Assembly: GCA_963675135.1 (NCBI GenBank)
Contig: OY776126.1
Location: 22,509,195 to 22,573,194 of the forward strand
Direction of reading: 5' to 3'
From: Galeopsis tetrahit
Taxonomy: Eukaryota; Streptophyta; Magnoliopsida; Lamiales; Lamiaceae
DNA length: 64,000 nucleotides
A program made the position numbers and the translations under genes. Within the stretch, counting starts at the first letter, position 1. Every line of letters begins with the position of its first letter. Below the pieces are notes generated by a model. That model saw only the letters and a program-made list of their open reading frames with translations. It made no database searches and was not told the DNA's origin. Shown here piece after piece: positions 25,289 to 36,195 of the stretch.

Positions 25289-25690
25289 CTCTCTCAATCT
25301 ACAAAATGTAGTTTCATTTATTTTATATTCTGCGTTCATAAAATGTAGTCTCATACTTCTTCTGTTTCACTATAAGTTTTTTATTTTCCATTTTTTAGAT
25401 GTCCCACAATAAGTTTTCCACAATAAGTTTTCCATTTTATTTTTGGCAAATTAATTATTTTTTCTCTCTCAATCACATCACTTATACTTTATCTATTATT
25501 TTATCATACTTTATCTCATACTAATCTATTATTTTCTCTCTCACCATCACATCACTTGTACTACATATATTATTTTATCATATTCTTTAATCAAAACACT
25601 GAAGAAGTGAGAAACTTATACCGGGACGGAGGGAGTACATATTATGGAAATCATCACCCTTCAACCATCATTTAATTACTCAAATTGTCA
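25289..25690. mobile_element. Stowaway MITE interrupted by a second Stowaway-like MITE
   Basis: A left fragment (from 25289, CTCTCTCAATC) and a right fragment (about 25637-25690, ccttcaaccatcattta) match the two parts of the Stowaway family seen intact at 11353-11600. Between them sits another element, about 25357-25635, with inverted ends (cttctgtttcactataagtt / aacttataccgggacggagggag). The order of events, second element into first, is inferred from the split match. Confidence 0.55.
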
Positions 25691-26457
25691 TCAATTTTAT
25701 AGAAAACATGCATATACATATCGTGCACAAAATGTGCACATGACATTTGTATTTTTTTAATAAAAGAAAAAAAAATATTTTATCACATATATATTTTTCG
25801 TAACACTGTCATACATTTTTTGTCAAACTCATATATATATATATATAATAGTAAAAAAAAATTGAGGAGGGATCATGGACACCTCGAGAGGGTCTGATGC
25901 CTATATAATTGGGTTCAATAATTGGTACCATATTCCCCTATATATTTTTCCTTATTTAATGGAGCATATTGTTTCTAATATTATGAGATTATGGCATTGA
26001 TTTAGGAATAAAGGGATAAGTGTAATGATGAAGGGCTTAGAATATTGCGTTAGTTGAGGATAGAATAGTAATGAAAATTATTTGGTGTTTGTACGTAAAA
26101 CAAGTCGGAGTTTCAGTCATGAGGATGAGGTAGATGTTTTAATTCCCAGATCAATAAAATAATGTTTTGTCTTATATTTAATTTAACCGAATTGAATTTA
26201 AAAATGTTTTAAATTTCACTCAATTTATTTTCGTGTACATTTTGAGCTTAATATATTCCCAAAAACATTTATGTAAATTTGCACCATAAATAATTCAATT
26301 CACTCTAACCAACTTCAGCTGATGCATATGTATATTCACTTTAAAATTGAATTCTCATGCCTCAATCTTTATTTTCTTCTCGCCTAGTATTCATCTCACC
26401 TATAATCCATATTTTTTTCGTGAAAATGATTGAAGCGTGATCCGCTTAAATTTATTA

Positions 26458-26819
26458 GGGATTATAGTTTTGTTGTCCTTTAAGTTGGACTAATTTTAAA
26501 TTTGGTCATGATGGAATACACATTTTGATTTTGATCCCATAAGTTGATAATTTTTTGAATTCAGTCCAATTACCTACTATTGCAGGTTAATGAACTGATC
26601 AAATTCATTTTTTCGGCATTTTTCTACCCATGAGCAAATTCACGATTGATTTGAATTACACACGAGCTAAGAATTTGACCGATTCATTTACCTGAAATGA
26701 TAATAATTGGACTGAATTCAAAATTTTGTCAACTTATGGGACCAAAATCAAATTGTGTATTCCATCGGGACCAAATTCAAAATTAGTCCAACTTAAAGGA
26801 CTAAAAAATATTTAATCCC
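26458..26819. mobile_element. Mutator-like MITE with about 130-bp TIRs
   Basis: Starts GGGATTATAG and ends TTTAATCCC. The arms match in inverted orientation for about 130 bp (ctttaagttggactaattt, gatggaatacac, cccataagttga, ttgaattcagtccaatta). Flanks read AAATTTATTA (26448-26457) and AAATTATTA (26820-26828), a 9-10 bp duplication with one indel. Long TIRs and a 9-10 bp TSD fit the Mutator superfamily. 362 bp, non-coding. Confidence 0.8.
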
Positions 26820-26828
26820 AAATTATTA

Positions 26829-28243
26829 AAAACGTCGACAAATTTAGAAATGTGTTTGAAAACGGGTTAACCGAAGTTATTGATTGACCTTGTATTTGAA
26901 AAAGTAAATTCTTCTTTGAAGTTTCTTGTTATAATTATCGGTAAATCGTTTTTTGGTTCTGATTTTTGTCTATGTGTGCATTTGGTTTATTTTTCGATTT
27001 TATTAGTCATGTGTAATGGTTTAATATTATTTCATATAAATAATTGTTATATATTTATATCTAAAACGTGACTCATGATATTAAACAATATTCATAGATT
27101 AATTTTTTTGATCGTATTAGTTGCTAAAGAATATTCATAGGTATGCTAAAGAATATCACCTTATACCTTCAAAAAAAAAAAAAATCACCTTATAAGTTGA
27201 TACTAGGAGTATTAAGTTTGTTAGACTCGAAATTAAAAGGTCCACGAACTAATAATATATTCCCTCTGTTGCTTAATAAATGTCCATTTAATTTAGACTC
27301 AAAATTTTATTATAAATTATTTGTTCTTTTAATTATTTTACCCTCGTTTCTTCCCAATTTATTCTGAATTCATAAATTTCTAAGAAATTTTTAATTAAGT
27401 AATTTTTATTATCATCTCCAATGTCTTTTCTATATCATAAATTATATTTACCTAATTCTTCAACTTTTCTATGATTGATTAAAGGTAAAATTATTTATAT
27501 TTAATTTTTAAAATTATTGTGTAAATCATTAAAAATAAATTTATTTTAAAAATGGAGAAAATATTTACTCCCTTCATTTCATTATATTTTCACAATTAAT
27601 TTATAATAACATGTGTGTATATATTCATTTGTTATAAAATTATATATATATTTACATTTTATAAACATATATGTATCTATTCATTTGTAATAAATAAAAA
27701 ATTAGTGAAGATTGTTTTGTGGGCTGACCTATCACTTCCTATTTTAGAAGTCACTCTGTATGAACATTGTCTTATAGAAATTGTTTGCAATTTAGAAGTT
27801 TTGAACTTGAAATTTAAAGAGCAGTACACTCTTAAGTCTCAAATCTACGTCACTAGGTTAATTTTTTGGGGTTGCATATGATAATTTATTGGTTAAATAA
27901 TATATGTGACATAAATATTATGCGTTAGTTGAAAATTATTTTAAAAGAAATAGTTAACCAACATTTATTAAAATTAAGTTAGTAGGGTTTTTCTTAGTGT
28001 AGTGACTATGTAGTCAGCGCGTAAAATCGCGTCATGTGGCGTCGTATGAACTTGATATCTGTTATACATGTTTAAATTAATTAAATCATTTTTAAATTGT
28101 ATTTTGTTATTTACTATATTACCCTTCTTTTATTAAAATCATTTTAAAAATGTATATATATATTAAGCAAAATTACTATTCTACTCTTTTTATACAAATT
28201 TTATTATTATAAAAATTAAATAAACTAATAAAAAAATAATAAA
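26829..28243. other. AT-rich non-coding stretch
   Basis: Short open frames at 26880-27071, 27143-27367 and 27615-27881 have no domain signature and are dominated by Phe/Ile/Leu/Lys codons expected from AT-rich DNA. A micro-insertion lies at 27155-27194. Stowaway-like single ends near 27260 and 27570 could not be paired. Confidence 0.5.
27155..27194 (+). mobile_element. Micro-insertion: A-tailed stub between 11-bp direct repeats
   Basis: ATCACCTTATA at 27155-27165 and 27184-27194, exact. The insert is CCTTC followed by 13 A. Just upstream, TGCTAAAGAATAT is also duplicated (27122 and 27144 vicinity). Confidence 0.65.
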
Positions 28244-28661
28244 TGTACTGGAAGTACTCACTTGCACGGTCCAACAGTCGTGCACGATTGCACGGTCGTG
28301 ACTCAGTAAACTGTGTAATCTAAACACTTGCACGGTCCAACAGTCGTGCACGATTGCACGGTCGTGACTCAGTAAACTGTGTAATCTAAACAATGTGTTG
28401 TAAGTGTTTACTTTCACGGTCCAACAGCCGTGCACGGTTGCACGGTCGATACTCAGTCATCTATGTAAATCGAAACATGTACTGAAAGTACTCACTTGCA
28501 CGGTCCAACAGCCGTGCACGGTTGCACGGTACAACAGCCGTGCACGGTTGCACGGTCGATACTCAGTAAACCGTGCAATCCAAAAAATGTGTTGTAAGTG
28601 CTCACATTCACGGTCCTACAGTCGTGCCTGGTTGCACGGTTGATATTCAGTAAACCGTGCA
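28244..28661. repeat. GC-rich palindromic tandem array, about 65-85 bp period
   Basis: About five units, each with (t)tgcacggtccaacag, a palindromic centre near CCGTGCACGG and a tail ctcagtaaac(t/c)gtg. The unit near 28500-28560 contains an extra internal duplication of the palindromic core. Open frames on both strands here are by-products of the repeat. The array is far more GC-rich than its surroundings; its origin is not recognised. Confidence 0.8.
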
Positions 28662-28862
28662 AACAAAAAAAAAGTGTTTTTCTTGTTTACGTGCTTAAGC
28701 CACAAATAGGGCAGCGTCTTGGCGGCGTCAGTGAAGTGCGTGTTCGCAGGGGGGAAGAAAACCAACGTATTCGTGTTCTAAGTTTAGGTTCATATGACGT
28801 TATTTTTGTTTAATTTAATTTATTTTTTTATTGTTAATTTTAATAATAATATAAGGGTAAAT

Positions 28863-28920
28863 AAGTAGTTTTACCCTTATTATTTAATGTAATTAAAAAA
28901 AAAAGTAGTTTTACCCTTAT
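28863..28920 (+). mobile_element. Micro-insertion: A-tailed stub between 18-bp direct repeats
   Basis: AAGTAGTTTTACCCTTAT at 28863-28880 is repeated exactly at 28903-28920. The 22-bp insert is TATTTAATGTAATT followed by eight A (further A's belong to the repeat). Confidence 0.65.
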
Positions 28921-29750
28921 ATATTTTAATTAAATTAATAAATATAATAATTTTTTATTAAATTAAGGATAAAAATGTAAATTTTAAATTATATATTTTA
29001 ATTAACTAAATTAATTAATTATAAATAAGACACATACGATGAATATTTTCAATATAAAGTACAAAAGTAACCGGTCATCAAGTTTAAGTCTTTAGATTTG
29101 ATTTTTAATACTTAAGATTTAAGTATTTTAATATTACTTAAATTGTTTATTTTTAAATTTTTTTTTTATTTAAAAGGATTTTTTTATTAATTTTAAAAAA
29201 ATATATATTTGAATATATTAAAATCTGGATAACACGGGTTGATAGATAAGATTAAGATAAGAATTACTAAGAATAAGAATTTAAGATGAAGATTATAATT
29301 AAGATTTTTTAATTTGTCATTTTTTGTTTGCGCAGTAGTTTGTAGGATCCGACAGTCAACGGCTAATAACGGTTTAACTAGCCCTTTAAAATGAGCCACG
29401 TATCCAAATATGAATCTTTGTTGTAAGGGACATAACCTCAACCATTTATACTCCAACACGTAACAAAAAAATAAAAAAAGCAACTTTCCAAAATATCTTC
29501 AAACCGACCGCACTAACTTCTGTTTTCCTCTTTTGGAGGTTGCCCATTACCACTGGATTTTAATTTAATTCTCTTTCCAATAAAGTTGCACTACCCATTA
29601 TATCCCTCTTAAAAAGTCACTTTATTACCTTTAATATAATAAAAAAAAATTACATTAAACTCTGTACAAACAGTAATTATTCCATTAATAATGGGACGGA
29701 GGGAGTATTATTTTCAATCGATTTTTATGTACTCCCATAATCCTTGTAAC

Positions 29751-30339
29751 CAAGGACGGAGCCACACTGGATCCAGTGGACCCAACCAATTTTTTTTTTT
29801 TAAATATACTCCTAGTTTATTTGAGATTATTTTCTAAATTTTTGTTAAGAGTCATAATTTCTTTTTAAAAAATTGAACAATATTATTTATGTTTAAAAAA
29901 AAAAAAATTAGTGTTTTAAAATTTTTGTACATTTTTTTAAAAGTATTATATTGTGTAAATAATAAAATATTTTAACACATTATTGAATTATTTTAAAGAC
30001 ATTTAGTTTCAACTAATAAACTGTTTAAAAATTAAATTTTGATGTATGTTAATGATTAATAATAACTGAAAGAAAGAAAATGATTTTAAAAAAAAATTAA
30101 TGATATTAATATTTAGGAATTTTTAAATTGTTTCTCTTCATTTTGAGTTGGAATTATCGAAACTTCTTACAAAACATAATGAAAGTCAGTTTGTTTAATT
30201 TAATTTTAATTTAATGGAATGAAATGTATTGACAATTTTATCATGAGAAATTTTGGTGAGTATAATTAATACATAATATTTTATCTTTAAAGTAATGTTA
30301 ATCGAGCCCTCCAATCACAATTTTCTGGCTCCGTCACTG
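29751..30339. mobile_element. hAT-type non-autonomous element
   Basis: Flanked by exact 8-bp repeats CTTGTAAC (29743-29750 and 30340-30347). Ends CAAGGACGGAGCCA and, inverted, CAGTGACGGAGCCA (12/14 match), with CA...TG termini as in Ac-like elements. 589 bp, AT-rich interior, no ORF. Confidence 0.85.
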
Positions 30340-30418
30340 CTTGTAACCGTGATTTTTATGTTCTAATGATTTCATCAGGAGTGTCATCAATTAGTCGTTT
30401 TTGTTTCTATATATATTA

Positions 30419-30649
30419 CTCCCACGTTCCGAAATAATTTTCACATGTATGTGGACACACATAAATTAAAAAAGTATAATAATGTGTAGATCAAACCTTT
30501 ATGTGAGTTAAAAGTGATGATATTTTGTATAAAATTGAGGATATTGTGAGGATGAAGTTTATAAATGGTGGTGTGAAAGTTATTATTGAAAGTTTCGAAA
30601 ATAAAAAGAAAGAAGTAAAAAAATTATCTATATCTTAGGACGGAGAGAG
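30419..30649. mobile_element. Stowaway-like MITE
   Basis: CTCCCACGTTCC at the left and CTCTCTCCGTCC (reverse complement) at the right, with TA on both flanks (30417-30418, 30650-30651). 231 bp, non-coding. Confidence 0.6.
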
Positions 30650-31292
30650 TATATATTTTTATTTGAATTTATAATGATTGAGATATTATGATTTATGATT
30701 ACTTTATAGTTTCATATGAAAACTTAAATAGTAGGTGATTAGGTAATTAGTTGATAATATATCACAGTTGTACTCAAGTTAATAAATTTCCCATTTCCTT
30801 TCAAAAAAAAAAAAAGGCATTAATATATTTTAAAATAAAAAAATTAGAAATATTTATTGGTTGATTAATAAATTGTAGAGTTGACCAAGTCTTGGATTGC
30901 ATAAGTTGGTCCAAATCAAATTATGTTAAAGGGGTGGAGATTGGAATGTTAACGTGGAAAATAGTGTTTTAGTCAAAAACCATATGTAATAATTAATTAA
31001 TAAGTCATTTTCATCAAATGTTAGCGTGTTGCTTGCTCTAATTGGATCTTAGAAAGTAAGGACGAAATATGGATGGTGCATGATATTTGTCATATTCGTA
31101 GCTTTTAAAAAAAAATATCCTACACTTTCGATTTTATAATTAAGGATGGTATTTATATAATGTATCAATATTTATTGTAATATTACACATTAAATCAGTT
31201 ATGAATCTTAATTATAGTTTATAATTTTTTTATATATATAATATCTTAAAATTTGACCGAAGCAAATCATAAATTGGGGCTCAAGATTAAAT

Positions 31293-31344
31293 AAACTCTT
31301 GCTTAATTAACTCCCGTGAAAAGAAAAGAAAAAACTCTTGCTTA
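31293..31344 (+). mobile_element. Micro-insertion: A-rich-tailed stub between 13-bp direct repeats
   Basis: AAACTCTTGCTTA at 31293-31305 and 31332-31344, exact. The 26-bp insert starts ATTAACTCCCGTG and ends in an A-rich, G-interrupted tail. Confidence 0.55.
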
Positions 31345-31526
31345 CAGAAAAAAATACTGCAATAATTTTCATGTCGATGTTAATTTTATGAGTTCAGGAC
31401 TTTGAAAAATATACTATTAGCTATTTGTTTATATGTAGTCGGGAATTTTATTTTTATTAATTTAATTTCTAAAATAGAGTTCGATAAATTAAAACTTTTA
31501 TACTTACACTTTTTGGGTTTTTATAT

Positions 31527-32377
31527 TGTAAACACAAATTTGTGAATTAAATATAAAAACTCGAAAATGCGAAACAATTTTATTTAATTTCAAATTAAAA
31601 CCGAGTATTTGTGGGTTATAATCTTTAATTTCCTCTGATTCTCTCTTCTCGAACTCTTTGAATTTTTTGAGCACTTTTGGAATTTTTTGGAGTTGGATCC
31701 GCAGCCGAATCCTATCCGATCTTGTATTTGGAGCTTTATAACGTTAATCCAAAGGCTTAGCACCATATTTTGGATTAAACGTCAATTTTAGAGACTTTTC
31801 TGATGAACGTCGTTGAAGATCGTTCTTAAACTTGGGACTTTGTAACGTTAATCCAAGGGCTTGACGCCGTATTTTGGATTAAACGTTGATTTTCAGAACT
31901 TTTCCGTTGAAGATCCACGAAGAACCTTGAAGAAACGCCGAATCGAAGAGGCTTAGCACCTTGATCTACACTCGAACACTGCTTCTTGCTGCTTTGCACG
32001 AAGAACGCCTTTGAAGCTCCTCCAACTGCTGAAGAACACTCTAAAATCTCTGCAGAGAATTTTAGAGCCTTGAATACTTCTGATTTCTTGATTATGAAAT
32101 GAATGAAATGATACCTCTATTTATAGGTGTAGAACCTAGGGTTTTTTTATGGGCCAATGAGATATTTGTGCTAAGTGGTTAGGGCTTAATTCAAATTTTG
32201 AATTACTTGATGGACTAAGATTACCCTATCTGGGCTCGATTTGGTTTGTTGGACTTTAGAGGCCCGTCTTCATTTATGGGACTTTAGAGGCCCGTCTTGA
32301 TTTACCGGACTTTAGAAGCTCGTCTTGATTTACTGGACTTCAGAGGTCCAAAGGAATTTAAAATTTAGGTGTCTACA
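31527..32377 (-). repeat. 3' LTR of the gag-only retrotransposon
   Basis: 851 bp, TGTA...TACA ends. Near-identical to 34606-35488 apart from scattered substitutions and small indels. Contains a short repeated phrase (gactttagaggcccgtctt) near its plus-strand right end; the copy at 34606-35488 carries one more such repeat, which accounts for part of the length difference. Confidence 0.9.
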
Positions 32378-32451
32378 AATGCCCCCTCGCATTTCGTTCA
32401 CAAGAACGTTTGTCTTCGAAGTGGACAAATTACGAAATTATTTCAAATTAT

Positions 32452-32990
32452 GGAGCAACAAGTAATTTAGGCTCGTGCGTTGTTGGAGCAATAAGCAGTT
32501 CAGGCTCGTGCGTTCTAGGAGCAACAAGCAGTTTAGGCTCGTGCATTTATGGTGCAAAAAGCAGTTTAGGCTCGTGCGTTTATGAAGCAACAAGCAGTTT
32601 AGGCTCATGCGTTTATGGAGCATCAAGCAGTTTAGACTCGTGCGTTTATGGAGCAAAAAGCAGTTCAGGCGTGTGCGTTGATGGAGCAACAAGCAGTTTA
32701 GGCTTGTGCGTTTATGGAGCTTCAAGTAGTTTAGGCTCGTGCCTTTATGGAGCAACAAGCAGTTTTGACTCATGCGTTTATGGAGCATCAAGCAGTTTAG
32801 ACTCGTGCGTTTATGGAGCAAAAAGCAGTTTAGGCTCGTGCGTTTATGGAGCAACAAACAGTTTAGGCTCGTGCGTTTATGGAGCTTCAAGCAGTTTAGG
32901 CTCGTGCCTTTATGGAGCAACAAGCAGTTTAGACTCATGCGTTTATGGAGCAACAAGCAGTTTAGACTCATGCGTTTATGGAGCATACTT
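32452..32990. repeat. 33-bp minisatellite, 16 copies, inside the retrotransposon
   Basis: Sixteen consecutive 33-bp units (32452-32979) plus a partial one. Each has the form ggagca..aagcagtttagg(c)tcgtgcgtttat with variants. Since 33 is a multiple of three, frames stay open on both strands. The plus strand (32410-33120) reads an 11-residue SSLGSCVYGA(T) repeat; the minus strand (32438-32986) reads LLHKRTSLNC(L/F). The minus-strand frame is the same as that of the gag frame upstream. Units 6-10 resemble units 11-15 in order, giving a 165-bp higher-order period. Confidence 0.9.
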
Positions 32991-33045
32991 GTTTTCTTTA
33001 CGCGTAGTAGCGTTTAAAAAAACATTCCGTTTATGGGACCAATGT

Positions 33046-34537
33046 ATACGCCGTCTTCAGAAATCAATTTGTAGGCGCCATTTGCGTAAACTTCCTTCAT
33101 TTGATTGTCTTCAACTGTGATGTGATTCACCGTTGTTTCACTTTCTTCTAGCAAGATCTTCCCTTCTTTGGCTAGCTACATAATTTTCTCTTTAAGTATA
33201 AAACAATCTTGGGTTGGATATCCTACCAATCGATGGTACTTGCAATATTTGGGGTCATTCGTTTGTCCAGCCTCATCAGGTCGTTTCATTTATGGTAGTT
33301 CAATGAGATCATTCTTGATCAAGTCATCGAAAATTTCAGGGATATCTGAGTCTAGAAATGGATATTGCTTTCGTTGCAACTCTTTCAAACTTGTTTTCCT
33401 TTGCCCCCACTCTTGAGATGACGGCTCTTCAAATCCACTTGTAGACATGCTCAACTCCATGTCATGAGCCTTAGTAGCCAAATCCTCGAATGATCTCGGT
33501 CGAATTGCTTGAAGGATATATCGAAGACTCCACTGCATTCCTTGGATGCACATCCCGATAGCTGAAGTTTCAGTCAATCTATCCTTACAATTTAGGCTTA
33601 GATTTCTCCATCGATTTATGTAATCGATCACCGACTCTTCCTTTGATTGACGAGTGTTCGTCAATTCAAGCATACTAACCGTTCTTCGAGTGCTGTAAAA
33701 TCGATTGAGAAATTCCTGCTCCATCTGCTCCCAACTGTCAATCGAGCTAGCTTTCAAATCGTTATACCAATCGAATGCGTTGCCCTTTAAAAAGCGTACA
33801 AATTGCTTCACCAAATGATCTCCATACGTGTTGGCATTGTTGTAGGTCTCCACGAAGTGAGCAATATGTTGCTTTGGATTATCCTTGCCATCGAACTGCT
33901 GCAACTTTGGAGGTTGATAACCAGCTGACATCTTCAAACTGTCAATCCTCTTCGTGTAAGGCTTAATGTAGGTGAATGAAGACTTAGGACTTTCCTCGAA
34001 CTTATCTTTGATCGTCCCGAGTATGATTTCTTTTAACCGGTCAACGGCTACCAAACCATCGGGAGAAACTTGTAACTCCTTAAGAGTTGGGTCAATTTCC
34101 ATCTGTTGACGTTCACTAGACATCTCAATATCATGCCCCTCGACTCGCTTTTCTTTTGCTCGACTTGACTCCCCTGTGTCTGCATTGCTCATTAGCTTAG
34201 CAATCTGGGCATCCAGTTCTTGGACATGTTTCGTGAGTCCTTCTATAGCTCTAGTCAAGCTTGCCAATTGCTCCTCAACAGTCGTAGTGTCTGTTGCCAT
34301 TACTGAGGCTGTGCTTGAATCTGGTGAGCTTGCTGTGGAACGAGTAGGGGAACATGCTGGATTGTTCTCCTCATTCATAGTGTTGAGTGGTGGACCCTCT
34401 GCAGTAGCCTTCTCTAAAGAAGACGATGACTTGGAGCTTCTTGACATACTCCTTGTGACTACGTTCACGTCTTCAAGGTCAAGACCAGCTGGTCCGGATG
34501 CAACACCTCTCTTGATCTTTATCTTGATTGGTGTCAT
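33046..34537 (-). pseudogene. gag: Retrotransposon Gag (Ty3/gypsy-type), broken by in-frame stops
   Basis: The structural capsid protein of an LTR retrotransposon. The likely start is the Met at 34537 (MTPIKIKIKRG); the open frame runs further up to 34657 but those codons fall in or next to the LTR. The first 415 residues are open. An acidic/serine-rich head is followed by a coiled, charged stretch and a typical retrotrans_gag core (FDGKDNPKQHIAHFVETY, FDWYNDLKASSIDSWEQ, EFLNRFYSTRR, YINRWRNLSLNC). Stops at 33290-33292 (TAA) and 33176-33178 (TAG) interrupt it, but the same frame continues on both sides. Between them it encodes YCKYHRLVGYPTQDCF, a CxxH...C zinc-knuckle-like segment usual after plant gypsy gag cores. 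The stops look like point mutations; no frameshift was needed. The lower limit is where I stop recognising gag-like sequence. Confidence 0.85.
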
Positions 34538-34605
34538 CGTCGTGACTTGATTTGCTTGAAGAGTAGAGATGAGGGGTAGAGATTGTCCCACTGGGCGTGC
34601 CAATT

Positions 34606-35488
34606 TGTAAACACAAATTCGTGAATTAAATATAAAAAACTCGAAAATGCGAAACAATTTTATTTAATTTCGGATTAAAACCGAGTATTTGTGGGTTACA
34701 ATCTCTAATTTGCTCCTCTGATTCTCTCATCTCGAACTCTTTGAATTTCTTGAGCACTTTTGGAACTTTTTGGAGTTGGATCCGCAGCCGAATCCTATCC
34801 GATCTTGTATTTGGGGCTTTATAACGTTAATCCAAAGACTTAGCACCGTATTTTGGATTAAACGTCAATTTTAGAGACTTTTGTGATGAACGTCGTTGAA
34901 GATCGTTCTTAAACTTGGGACTTTGTAACGTTAATCCAAGGGCTTGACGCCGTATTTTGGATTAAACGTTGATTTTCGGGACTTTTCCGTTGAAGATCCA
35001 CGAAGAACCTTGAAGAAACGTCGAATCGAAGAGGCTTAACACCTTGATCTCTACTTGAACACTGCTTCTTGCTGCTTTGCACGAAGAATGCCTTAAGCTC
35101 CTCCAACTGTTGAAGAACACTCTAAAATCTCTGCAGAGAATTTTAGAGTCTTGAATGCTTCTGATTTCTTGATTATGAAATGAATGAAATGAGGCCTCTA
35201 TTTATAGGTGTAAAACCTAGGGTTTTTTTTATGGGCCAAGAAGTTATTTGTGCTAAGTGGTTAGGGATTAGTTCAAATTTTGAATTACTTGATGGGCTAA
35301 GAATACCCTATCTGGGCTCGATTTGGTTTGTTGGACTTTAGAGGCCCGTCTTCATTTATGGGACTTTATAGGCCCGTCTTCATTTATGGGACTTTAGAGG
35401 TCCGTCTTGATTTTACCGGACTTTAGAGGCCCATCTTGATTTACTGAACTTTAGAAGTCCAAAGGAATTTAAAATTTAGGTGTCTACA
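34606..35488 (-). repeat. 5' LTR of the gag-only retrotransposon
   Basis: 883 bp, TGTA...TACA ends. It precedes gag on the minus strand and so is the 5' LTR. It differs from 31527-32377 by scattered substitutions and an extra copy of a ggactttagaggcc-type phrase near the plus-strand right end. Confidence 0.9.
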
Positions 35489-35662
35489 CATATCAAATCT
35501 CAATTTTTATGTTGAGTCTCATTATAAATTTATAAATACACATTTTATAAGTGTCTCAATTCAAGACTTAAATTTTACTTTATTTTTAATTTAAGGTTTG
35601 ATTTAAATTATTTTGTCTCAATTCAAGGTCCAATATTTTTTTAAAGTAAAATAATTTGTCAA

Positions 35663-35733
35663 AACTGAGTTTTTCAAATATGATTTTAAAAGTAAAAAAA
35701 AAAAAAAAAAAATCATAACTGAGTTTTTCAAAT
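35663..35733 (+). mobile_element. Micro-insertion: A-tailed stub between 17-bp direct repeats
   Basis: AACTGAGTTTTTCAAAT at 35663-35679 is repeated exactly at 35717-35733. The insert is ATGATTTTAAAAGT followed by about 19 A and a short TCAT that may belong to a longer, imperfect duplication. Confidence 0.6.
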
Positions 35734-36195
35734 CGGGTTTGCAAAAATGCACAATAAGGAATAATCAGAGGGCACTTTCTGATTATTCTAATTCACACAT
35801 ACTTCATCCAATTTTTGATTATTCTTCTTCCACTTCCTTTCTCATCTTAACATTGTGTTGTTACTGCTGTAAATTTTTTATGTACTAGAACATACAAACA
35901 AGCATGTCAACGAGCATTAGAATGATAGTATGCAATGCAAAAGGTGTTAAAAACCTTGGGAAATAAAATCTAAAATTTTTGCCAATTTTTTGTTTAAAAT
36001 CTAAAAAAAATAATCATCTTATATGACTTTAATTTTTTATTTATTTTTAAATATGGACCTTGAATTGAGATAAAATAATTTAAATGAAATCTTAAATTGA
36101 GATAAATGTGAAAACTAAGTCTGATAGTGAGGCACTTATAAAATGAGTATTTATATTTAGAGCCGGCAATTTAGGCCAGACCCGAAGCCTAGTAT

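Larger units (their letters stand above)
31527..35488 (-). mobile_element. Gag-only LTR retrotransposon (non-autonomous, minus orientation)
   Basis: Two direct LTRs (31527-32377 and 34606-35488) begin TGTAAACAC and end GTGTCTACA, i.e. TGTA...TACA termini. Flanks TATAT (31522-31526) and CATAT (35489-35493) form a TSD with one mismatch. On the minus strand a PBS-like TGGCACGCCCAGTGGGAC lies 2-3 nt inside the 5' LTR (plus 34586-34603 region). A purine-rich GCGAGGGGGCA precedes the 3' LTR. The interior holds only a gag-like reading frame and a 33-bp minisatellite. No protease, reverse transcriptase, RNase H or integrase motif was seen, so it must rely on another element's pol. Confidence 0.9.

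Noticed and set aside
28244..28661. CRISPR-like array
   Set aside because: Repeats are contiguous tandem units without unique spacers, and the DNA is plant nuclear.
28190..28813. ORFs with CTVQQPCTVAR-like repeats on both strands
   Set aside because: By-products of the GC-rich tandem array.
30790..30820. Another micro-insertion candidate (CCTTTC followed by a long A run)
   Set aside because: The stub and tail fit the pattern but no direct repeat flanks it.
32410..33120. Plus-strand 236-residue repeat protein (SSLGSCVYGAT repeats)
   Set aside because: Antisense to the retrotransposon and produced by a 33-bp repeat that keeps all frames open; no start context or conservation visible.
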